Source: Pseudomonadota bacterium (GTDB lineage Bacteria; Pseudomonadota; Alphaproteobacteria; Reyranellales; Reyranellaceae). Taken from it: 7,633 nt of DNA. Shown here in pieces: positions 1 through 4,578 of the stretch; within the stretch, counting starts at the first letter, position 1; each line of letters begins with the position of its first letter. The translations under genes and the position numbers were made by a program. The stretch spans positions 1 to 7,633 of the forward strand of contig JAEZIF010000318.1 of the NCBI GenBank assembly GCA_023416135.1, given 5' to 3'. The notes beneath the pieces are model-generated. The model did not search any database. It was not told the DNA's origin and saw nothing but the letters and a program-made list of their open reading frames with translations.

Positions 1-2
1 CT

Positions 3-590
3 GAGCTCACGTTGCAGCTGGGCGGAGGGCAATCGAAGCTCGAGCATAACGGGCAAACCTATAGGGTCGAGGACCATACCGTGCTGGCGAGTTCACAGGC
101 GGCAGCCGCCCTCTGCACCTGCGAGTATTTGACCTGGGGCTGGTGGAGTACGGATGCCACCATCAAGAGCGGGCCGAACGCGGGCGATCGGATTCGCGTC
201 GACATGGGAACGTATGTCGCGGGCCAGCCGACCACCGCCATCCAGATGCCGCAGACCGGCAGCGCGACCTACAACGGCTTCATGGTCGGCAACGTGAACA
301 ACCGAGGCAACTCCTACACCGCCTCCGGCAACTACTCGATGGTCTATAACTACGGAGCGCGACTGGGCGGCACATCCATGATGTTCGACAATCGCAGATA
401 TAGCGGTTTGGTGGCCGGGACCAATTCCAGTGGAACGAACTTTTCAGGGGTCTTCGCCGGCGGCGGCGGTATTGGCTCCCTGAGCGGGTCGTTCTATGGT
501 CCGGATGCGGCGAACCAGGGTGGAGCGTTCTCGATCGGATCGAACGGCTCGAATTACCAAGCCTCGGGTATCTTCGGCGGCCAGAAGTGA
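3..590 (+). CDS. TbpB-like beta-barrel surface protein, C-terminal part (partial at left edge)
   Basis: The reading frame is open to the left edge, so this is the 3' part of a longer gene; the TTG at 12 need not be the real start. About 195 residues are visible. They are rich in Gly, Ser, Asn and aromatic residues in alternating beta-strand patterns, and end in the typical series GSFYGP, then GG-F-I, then ASGIFGGQK. A C-x-C-E-Y-x-x-W-G-W-W motif comes before the barrel. This pattern matches the 8-stranded C-terminal barrel of transferrin-binding protein B/factor H-binding-protein-like domains, which many alphaproteobacteria carry at the end of FecR-domain or other exported proteins. A surface or secreted location is inferred from the family; the signal peptide and N-terminal domains lie outside the window. 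A role in iron uptake cannot be claimed from the barrel alone. The gene converges on mobB and ends inside a hairpin shared with it. Confidence 0.8.
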   Translation, partial: ELTLQLGGGQSKLEHNGQTYRVEDHTVLASSQAAAALCTCEYLTWGWWSTDATIKSGPNAGDRIRVDMGTYVAGQPTTAIQMPQTGSATYNGFMVGNVNNRGNSYTASGNYSMVYNYGARLGGTSMMFDNRRYSGLVAGTNSSGTNFSGVFAGGGGIGSLSGSFYGPDAANQGGAFSIGSNGSNYQASGIFGGQK

Positions 591-613
591 CCACCCCTCC
601 GGGGGGGGGTCAC
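587..613. terminator. Bidirectional hairpin between two convergent genes
   Basis: An inverted repeat has arms at 587-597 and 603-613: 10 of 11 pairs match (A593/G607 is the mismatch), with a 5-nt loop. The left arm contains the TGA stop of the plus-strand barrel gene (588-590). The right arm contains the TGA stop of mobB (612-610). The run of nine G at 601-609 forms part of the stem. No T-tract follows on either strand, so classic intrinsic termination is uncertain, but position and symmetry favour a shared terminator or 3'-end stabiliser. Confidence 0.6.
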
Positions 614-1098
614 CGCGACAAGGTGGCGAGAACGAAGTCGGCGATGCCGGCGATGTCGTCGCGCCGGAACCAGGGCAGCGTGGCGTCGAGCGGCCGCTCA
701 TCAGCCGCAATGGCCACGATCTTGGGATCGTTGGGCGCCATCGGCTTGCCGGTCCCGGATCGCACCTCGATCTTGAGGTGCGGCTCCCGCTTGAAGCCCT
801 CGATCAACACCAGGTCGGCCGGCGCCAGGCGGGCCAACACTTCCGCCAGGGTGGCTTCCTCCTGCTCACGCATGATGGCATAGCGATGCCCCCCGACGAC
901 CGCCACTTCCGCGGCCCCGGCCGCGCGATGCCGCCAGGAATCGCGCCCCGGCTGGTCGACGTCAAGATCGTGATGGCCGTGCTTGATGGTGTTGACCTTG
1001 AACCCACGGCGCACCAGTTCCGTGACCAGCCGCTCGACCAGCGTCGTCTTGCCCGCGTTCTTCCAGCCCGTGACGCCGAAGACGCGCTGCCCGCTCAC
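610..1098 (-). CDS. mobB: MobB, molybdopterin-guanine dinucleotide biosynthesis GTP-binding protein
   Basis: This 162-residue protein has the usual MobB length and fold signature. A P-loop GWKNAGKTT lies at residues 11-19 near the N terminus, followed by IKHGHH (38-43), GRDSWRHRAAG (51-61) and the conserved LIEGFK (98-103). MobB binds GTP and assists MobA in converting Mo-molybdopterin to the guanine dinucleotide form used by DMSO-reductase-family enzymes such as formate dehydrogenase; it acts in the cytoplasm. The start is GTG at 1098, which overlaps the fdhD stop in a GTGA tetranucleotide, so translation is very likely coupled to fdhD. No mobA is visible in the window. The gene is the last of the four-gene cluster and ends in the hairpin at 587-613. 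Confidence 0.95.
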   Translation of the reverse strand: MSGQRVFGVTGWKNAGKTTLVERLVTELVRRGFKVNTIKHGHHDLDVDQPGRDSWRHRAAGAAEVAVVGGHRYAIMREQEEATLAEVLARLAPADLVLIEGFKREPHLKIEVRSGTGKPMAPNDPKIVAIAADERPLDATLPWFRRDDIAGIADFVLATLSR

Positions 1099-1892
1099 GC
1101 CTCGATCCGCTCGGCATTGGCGTAGACGGTAAGGCGGCCATCGCGCACGAAAGCCGCCAAGCCGATCCTCGCCCGTTCGGCAGTCTCGATCGCAAGCGAT
1201 GTCGGGGCCGAGACTGCGGCGATCGCGGCCGCACCCAGGGCCGCCGCCTTGTGCACCATTTCGTAGGAACAGCGGCTGGTCACGACGACGAAGCCTCCGG
1301 GCCGGAGCGCGCCCGCCTTTGCCAGGGCGCCGCCCAGCTTGTCGAGCGCATTGTGCCGGCCGACATCCTCGCGCACGGCGACGAGCGTGCCGTCCGGCCG
1401 CGCCCAGCCGGCGGCGTGGGTGGCGCCGTTCACGCGATTGATGCGCTGCTCGAGCGGCAGGGCCGCCATTGCCCGCTCGATGGCCTCGCGCGACACCGGC
1501 GGCGCGGCGCCAACGACGGTCACGGGCCGCATCGCCGCCTCGATGCTGTCGACGCCGCAGAGGCCGCAGCCGGTCCGACCGGCCAGACTGCGCCGCCGCT
1601 GCTGCAGTCCCGCCATGCGCTGGGCGGCGATATCGACGCGCACTTCGATGCCGCGTTCGACCGGCTCGACCTCGATGTCGTAGATTTCCGACGGATTTTC
1701 GACGATGCGCTCGGTCAATGAGAAGCCGCGGGCAAAATCCTCGAGATCGCAGGGCGTGGCCATCATCACGGCGTGGCTGACGCCGTTGTAAACCAGGGCG
1801 ACGGCGACCTCCTCGGCGACGATCTCTTCCAGCGCCTCAGCGCCGGCTGCGGTCAGGCGCCGCGCCGCGCGATGTACCGAACCATTGGTCAT
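1095..1892 (-). CDS. fdhD: FdhD, sulfurtransferase for formate dehydrogenase activation
   Basis: The protein has 265 residues, close to the usual length (E. coli FdhD is about 277). Diagnostic motifs are DLEDFARGFSLTE (49-61), AGRTGCGLCG (104-113, with the Cys109-x-x-Cys112 pair), VREDVGRHNALDKL (173-186), TSRCSYEMVHKAA (205-217) and the C-terminal APTSLAIETAE (229-239). In E. coli, FdhD takes sulfur from IscS through the Cys pair and transfers it to the Mo-bis-MGD cofactor, without which formate dehydrogenase is inactive. The frame runs further upstream to 2114, but the ATG at 1892 overlaps the stop of the preceding 123-residue gene in an ATGA tetranucleotide and gives the family N terminus, so it is chosen here. 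The stop overlaps the mobB GTG start. The pairing with mobB and with nearby selenocysteine genes points to a molybdenum, probably Sec-containing, formate dehydrogenase as client. Confidence 0.97.
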   Translation of the reverse strand: MTNGSVHRAARRLTAAGAEALEEIVAEEVAVALVYNGVSHAVMMATPCDLEDFARGFSLTERIVENPSEIYDIEVEPVERGIEVRVDIAAQRMAGLQQRRRSLAGRTGCGLCGVDSIEAAMRPVTVVGAAPPVSREAIERAMAALPLEQRINRVNGATHAAGWARPDGTLVAVREDVGRHNALDKLGGALAKAGALRPGGFVVVTSRCSYEMVHKAAALGAAAIAAVSAPTSLAIETAERARIGLAAFVRDGRLTVYANAERIEA

Positions 1893-2260
1893 CGCGCGAC
1901 CTCGTCGATGCGCAGATGCCGGCCCTTGCGGTCGAAAAACCGGCCGCGGTTGAGAACCAGATGATCGGCCTTCACGTCGGCTTCGACTTCCCGCAGCTTG
2001 CGGGCCGCGGCGGCATCGGCAAGCGGCCCCCCGGCATGGCCGAGGCCTACGAAGAATGCCACGCCGTCCCACGTCGTGCCGGAGCGATCGAGCAGGCCCT
2101 GCATGTCGCGCCATGTCATGTCGTCGCCGGTCAGATGGGCATAGCTCGATCTCAGGGGAACGACGTCATCGCCGGCGATGCGCACAAGAACGATGAACAG
2201 GGTGAGCGGCCCGGTCTCGCCGAACTGGGCGGAGAGCCAGTGCTCGAAGTCGGTCTTCAT
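1889..2260 (-). CDS. Conserved-looking hypothetical protein, 123 aa, coupled to fdhD
   Basis: I do not recognise a named family. The protein begins MKTDFEHWLSAQFGETGP, followed by a hydrophobic beta-like stretch TLFIVLVRI (20-28), a central SSYAHLTGDDMTWRDMQGLL (38-57) and WDGVAFFVGLG (64-74). The C-terminal half is charged and ends in LVLNRGRFFDRKGRHLRIDE. It has no signal peptide, no transmembrane segment long enough to be convincing and no cysteine, so it is probably cytosolic. The ATG at 2260 lies 1 nt after the TAG stop of the upstream 165-residue gene, and its TGA stop overlaps the fdhD ATG (ATGA). That coupling is the main clue: the protein is probably made together with FdhD and may serve formate dehydrogenase maturation. 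The open frame continues upstream to 2512, but only through the upstream gene in a shadow frame. Confidence 0.85.
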   Translation of the reverse strand: MKTDFEHWLSAQFGETGPLTLFIVLVRIAGDDVVPLRSSYAHLTGDDMTWRDMQGLLDRSGTTWDGVAFFVGLGHAGGPLADAAAARKLREVEADVKADHLVLNRGRFFDRKGRHLRIDEVAR

Positions 2261-2261
2261 C

Positions 2262-2759
2262 CTAGAACTCGACGACCGGCGTCGGCGGCATGTAGCGCTC
2301 GAACACCTGCAGGAAGGGCTGGCCGCGATCGGCCTCGTACCAGGCCTCGAAAGCGCGGAATGCCGCGATCGGGTCGGCGAAGGCGGGCTCCTTCGGCTCG
2401 CCGTCGCCGTCGGCCTCCGCCGGGAACGCCGCTGCGTGCAGCGCTTCGGCGATCGGCCGCAGCCAGTCGAGCAGGGGACGTGCGCCCTCGCCCAGTTCGT
2501 CCAGCCCCTCATCGATCCAGCCGATATCCCGGAACAGGGCGACGAGCTGACGATCGACGGCGATGTTGCGGTCGGGCTCGAGGGCGGCGATTCGTGCCAT
2601 GTCGCCGAGCGCGCTCAGCCGCCGCCACGCGAAGGCGCGGACGCGCTCGGCTTCCTTGAGCTGTGCCTCGACTTCGGCGCGAACGGCACGTTCGGCGGCC
2701 TCGGCGGCCGTGCAGTCGGCCTGCAGGCGGGCGATCAGGGTGTCGGCGGCGGACGGCAT
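2262..2759 (-). CDS. Hypothetical alpha-helical acidic protein, 165 aa, first gene of the fdhD cluster
   Basis: I do not recognise the family. The first 50 residues are a long Ala/Glu/Arg-rich helix that could form a coiled coil (LIARLQADCTAAEAAERAV and onward). The middle, EPDRNIAVDRQLVALFRDIG (61-80), leads into WIDEGLDELG, LLDWLRPIAEALHAAAF and a Pro/Asp/Glu-rich linker near 113-130. A last helix-rich part, AAFRAFEAWYEADRGQPFLQVFERYMPP, closes the protein. It has one Cys (20), no signal peptide and no membrane segment, so a cytosolic protein is expected. The ATG at 2759 has no strong Shine-Dalgarno sequence. The stop is 1 nt from the next start, so the gene probably heads the operon with the 123-residue gene, fdhD and mobB. 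A chaperone or adaptor role in formate dehydrogenase assembly is possible but is inference from position only. Confidence 0.82.
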   Translation of the reverse strand: MPSAADTLIARLQADCTAAEAAERAVRAEVEAQLKEAERVRAFAWRRLSALGDMARIAALEPDRNIAVDRQLVALFRDIGWIDEGLDELGEGARPLLDWLRPIAEALHAAAFPAEADGDGEPKEPAFADPIAAFRAFEAWYEADRGQPFLQVFERYMPPTPVVEF

Positions 2760-2827
2760 CGCCGCTCAAGGTGTACCCGCCGGCTCCCCATCGCAAGCGC
2801 TCCCGAGCGTCGCTAACCCGCCGCCCG

Positions 2828-3334
2828 CTACTTGGCCTTCCTGAGCTCGACCTCGGCGATGCCGGCGGCGACGTTCAGGCCGACACTGCCCTCGACGCTG
2901 ACCGGCTGCAGCGTGATCTGGCCGTTGCCGCCCCCCAGCAGGACGTTGGCGCCGGCGCCCACGCCGACGGTGGCCGACGCCGTCGCCCCGACATAGGTGC
3001 CGGCGAGCGCGCCCGGACCGATGTTGCCCGGCGCGAAGACCAGCCAGACGATCTGCGCTTCCTTGGTGAAGCCGATATCGACTCCGAACTTCTTGATTTC
3101 GCCGGTATAGCGCTCGGCGACGCCGTCGGTCCGGGTGAACAGGCAGCTCAGATCCTTGGATGAGCCGAACACGAAGCCGACGCCGCCCGCGACGTTACAC
3201 GTCAATGAGCCGACATTGGCCCCCGTCCGGCCGGCTGCCTGCGGCGTACCCGGCGCGCCGGGGGTCTGGGCATAGGCCGCAATGCCAACGAGCAGCGATG
3301 CAGCGCCTGCCGCCGTCAATATCGATCGCAGCAT
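2828..3334 (-). CDS. Secreted DUF992 family protein
   Basis: This 168-residue protein has a cleavable signal peptide: a hydrophobic core at residues 5-20 and a likely cut after AYA (20-22). A short Pro/Gly/Ala linker (24-40) leads into the DUF992 domain. Domain hallmarks are GSLTCNVAGGVGFVFGSSKDLSC (42-64, with Cys46 and Cys64, which could form a disulfide), ERYTGEIKKFGVDIGFT (74-90), GALAGTYVGATASATVGVGAGAN (108-130) and the closing LQPVSVEGSVGLNVAAGIAEVEL. The family is common in alphaproteobacteria and has no established function; a periplasmic or outer-envelope location is inferred. The ATG at 3334 has a good Shine-Dalgarno sequence a few bases upstream. The gene is separated by 68 nt from the fdhD cluster downstream and by about 290 nt from the lipoprotein gene upstream, so it is likely its own transcription unit. 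Confidence 0.9.
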   Translation of the reverse strand: MLRSILTAAGAASLLVGIAAYAQTPGAPGTPQAAGRTGANVGSLTCNVAGGVGFVFGSSKDLSCLFTRTDGVAERYTGEIKKFGVDIGFTKEAQIVWLVFAPGNIGPGALAGTYVGATASATVGVGAGANVLLGGGNGQITLQPVSVEGSVGLNVAAGIAEVELRKAK

Positions 3335-3338
3335 GAAA

Positions 3339-3345
3339 CTCTCCT
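3339..3345 (-). promoter_or_regulatory. Ribosome binding site of the DUF992 gene
   Basis: The minus strand reads AGGAGAG here, 4 nt before the ATG at 3334. It is one of the clearest Shine-Dalgarno matches in the window and supports this start codon. Confidence 0.7.
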
Positions 3346-3565
3346 GTTGTGGCTGAGCGTGCCCAGGCTATGCGAGCACCTGCCACCAACGCCGTCGCCG
3401 CCGCAAAGGCTGCATCCCCGCCCATCGGGCCACCCTGCGGGTGAATTTGCAGCAAGCGGTAAGGTCACCGTAAGCAACCGGAGGGAGAGTGTCGGGAAGG
3501 ATCGGGGAACCCTCCTCTCCCGATTCGACCGCCCTCCTCCCTGAAGCAACCTGAGGCGGTCGTGG

Positions 3566-3594
3566 ACGGCGCAGGATTTTCGATCCTGCGCCGT
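3566..3594. terminator. Perfect 12-bp hairpin, likely terminator of the minus-strand lipoprotein gene
   Basis: The arms ACGGCGCAGGAT (3566-3577) and ATCCTGCGCCGT (3583-3594) pair perfectly around a 5-nt loop. The hairpin lies about 28 nt past the stop of the lipoprotein gene that ends at 3623, where a terminator is expected. The T-rich bases (TTTGCGTTT, 3594-3602) follow on the plus strand rather than the minus strand, so the minus-strand terminator would lack a U-tract. It could also stop plus-strand transcripts. A second, weaker inverted repeat (3526-3533 with 3555-3562) lies next to it. Apart from these, the 288-nt gap 3335-3622 shows only the Shine-Dalgarno sequence above and no convincing gene or promoter. 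Confidence 0.55.
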
Positions 3595-3622
3595 TTGCGT
3601 TTGCCGCCAGAAAGAGAGGCGA

Positions 3623-3958
3623 CTAGTCGCCCGACTGGCCGCGGGCCTTCAGCACGTAGCCCATGGCTCGGAACTCAGAATCCCGTCGGATACGGCTGGC
3701 GACCACCGGGTCACCGTCGCGATTGGTGACCTCGATCAGCCTGTCGGTCTCGGTGGAACAGGCGAGCGCCGCGGCTTGCGCGACCGAGGCCGCATCGAGG
3801 CTCAGGGTGCCGTCGGCGGCGGCGTTCTTGGCCAGGCAGGCGTCGCGCGCCTTGTACGAATCGTTGATCCGCGTCTGCAGCCTGCCGTCACTGGGGGTGT
3901 GATAGGCACCCGAGCAGCCACCGAGCAGCAACACAGCCAGAACAAGAACGATTCGCAT
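3623..3958 (-). CDS. Small lipoprotein, paralog A of a divergent pair
   Basis: This is a 111-residue predicted lipoprotein. The N terminus MRIVLVLAVLLLGGC is a short type II signal peptide with lipobox L-G-G-C and lipidated Cys15; Ser16 at the +2 position suggests the outer membrane by the E. coli sorting rule. The mature part has a conserved core shared with paralog B: SYKARDACLAKNAAADGT (34-51), AACST-ETD around Cys67, and DSEFRAMGYVLKARGQ (93-108). Cys41 and Cys67 are present in both copies and could form a disulfide. I do not know a named family. A GAGG (3968-3971, minus) 9 nt before the ATG supports the start. It is divergent from paralog B, which lies 153 nt away, and shares about 61 of 111 residues with it by eye, without gaps. 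Confidence 0.88.
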   Translation of the reverse strand: MRIVLVLAVLLLGGCSGAYHTPSDGRLQTRINDSYKARDACLAKNAAADGTLSLDAASVAQAAALACSTETDRLIEVTNRDGDPVVASRIRRDSEFRAMGYVLKARGQSGD

Positions 3959-4001
3959 GAAGCAAGGCCTCGATTCACGCCGGCAGGCGCCGGCCGCGCC
4001 A

Positions 4002-4030
4002 TTGATACAACGTCATCATTCATCCGTCAG
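4002..4030 (-). promoter_or_regulatory. Possible promoter of lipoprotein A
   Basis: On the minus strand CTGACG (4030-4025) and TATCAA (4007-4002) are spaced by 17 nt, each matching 4 of 6 sigma-70 consensus positions. Transcription would start near 3995, leaving a leader of roughly 37 nt before the ATG at 3958. This is a visual match only. Confidence 0.4.
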
Positions 4031-4055
4031 CCTGTGACGTACTGCTATCTTGACG
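4011..4055. promoter_or_regulatory. Cluster of four CGTCA/TGACG half-sites between divergent lipoprotein genes
   Basis: CGTCA occurs at 4011-4015 and 4025-4029, and its complement TGACG at 4035-4039 and 4051-4055. The inner pair forms a 5-5-5 inverted repeat, and the outer pair is nearly symmetric around the same centre (about 4032). The sites overlap the proposed -35 elements of both divergent promoters, which is where a shared regulator would bind. No regulator gene is visible, and short motifs can recur by chance in G+C-rich DNA. Confidence 0.3.
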
Positions 4056-4078
4056 GCGGTGTGCATGTAATGATTTTT
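4050..4078 (+). promoter_or_regulatory. Possible promoter of lipoprotein B
   Basis: TTGACG (4050-4055, preceded by C as in the alphaproteobacterial CTTGAC -35 element) is followed after 17 nt by ATTTTT (4073-4078), a poor -10. The -35 match is good and the -10 match weak. The gene start at 4112 fits a leader of about 25-30 nt. Confidence 0.28.
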
Positions 4079-4111
4079 GCGTCTAGGCCAGATCAACGGG
4101 GGATGAGCTGG

Positions 4112-4447
4112 ATGCGATACGTTGTCATGGTTTGCGTCTTGCTACTTGCAGGATGCGAAGGAAGCTTCGTCCGCTCGGGTGATCTCGGACGAAAGGTCAA
4201 TATCGAAAAGAGCTACGAGGCGCGCGATGCCTGCCTGGCGAGGAACGCCGCGGCCGACGGTACCAGCACGACGGACCCCGCCACCCTCGCCCATGCCGCG
4301 GCGATGGCCTGCAGCGCCGAAACCGACAAGCTGATCTCCGCCTCGGACCTCAGCGGCGATACCAAGGTCGCCACCAGCATCCGCAAGGACAGCGAGTTCC
4401 GGGCGCTCGGCTTCGTCATGAAGGCGCGCGGCCAGGCGATCTTTTAG
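4112..4447 (+). CDS. Small lipoprotein, paralog B of a divergent pair
   Basis: This 111-residue predicted lipoprotein begins MRYVVMVCVLLLAGC: signal peptide with lipobox L-A-G-C and lipidated Cys15, then Glu16. It is colinear with paralog A over its whole length, with Cys41 and Cys67 kept and the strongest identity in SYEARDACLARNAAADGT (34-51), ACSAETDKLI (66-75) and KDSEFRALGFVMKARGQ (92-108). I know no function. The ATG at 4112 is chosen because it gives the same length as paralog A and has GGGGGA about 8 nt upstream; an in-frame ATG at 4103 would add three residues. The open frame continues upstream to 3776 but has no lipoprotein-like start there. The stop codon lies only 3 nt from the 3' end of the opposing tRNA-Sec gene, so transcripts of this gene would run into selC antisense unless stopped there. 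Confidence 0.86.
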   Translation: MRYVVMVCVLLLAGCEGSFVRSGDLGRKVNIEKSYEARDACLARNAAADGTSTTDPATLAHAAAMACSAETDKLISASDLSGDTKVATSIRKDSEFRALGFVMKARGQAIF

Positions 4448-4450
4448 GAG

Positions 4451-4546
4451 TGGCGGAAGAGAGTGGGAGTCGAACCCACTAAGAACCGGCTAACGGCCCT
4501 CTCTGGCTTTGAAGGCCAGCCGCCCCACCGGGAGCGCTTCTCCTCC
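4451..4546 (-). tRNA. selC: tRNA-Sec (anticodon UCA)
   Basis: The 96-nt minus-strand sequence folds as a bacterial selenocysteine tRNA. An 8-bp acceptor stem pairs GGAGGAGA with TCTCTTCC (one G-U pair), followed by discriminator G and an encoded CCA (4453-4451). The D stem has 6 bp, CGCTCC/GGGGCG, around the 4-nt loop CGGT, as in E. coli selC. The anticodon stem CTGGC/GCCAG holds the loop CTTCAAA, which gives anticodon UCA and reads UGA. A long variable arm of about 22 nt precedes a 5-bp T stem GTGGG/CCCAC with loop TTCGACT. The 8+5 acceptor/T-arm helix, long D stem and UCA anticodon are diagnostic. SerRS charges it with serine and SelA converts that to Sec. It lies 32 nt downstream of selB on the same strand and could be processed from the same transcript. 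Confidence 0.97.
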
Positions 4547-4578
4547 GTCATCGATCATTCCCCAGAAAACGAATGCTG

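Noticed and set aside
600..612. Possible selenocysteine readthrough of the mobB TGA, since a hairpin overlaps it
   Set aside because: MobB is full length at that TGA, the hairpin includes the stop codon rather than following it as a bacterial SECIS does, and continuing the frame only reads antisense of the neighbouring gene.
496..2659. Long plus-strand open frames opposite mobB, fdhD and the small genes
   Set aside because: They are antisense shadows caused by high G+C content. Their products are Arg/Pro/Ala-rich with no domain, while the minus-strand frames carry clear motifs.
2760..2827. Small inverted repeat near 2798-2810 between the DUF992 gene and the 165-residue gene as a terminator
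   Set aside because: The stem is only about 5 bp with a 2-nt loop and no T-tract, too weak to call.
3347..3544. Plus-strand open frame of 65 codons in the gap upstream of the DUF992 gene
   Set aside because: No ribosome binding site, low-complexity Pro/Arg-rich product and no recognisable domain. It lies in a G+C-rich gap where chance open frames are common.
4451..4546. tRNA-Sec as an integration site for a genomic island carrying the lipoprotein and DUF992 genes
   Set aside because: No integrase, no repeat of the tRNA 3' end in the window, and no visible change in base composition.
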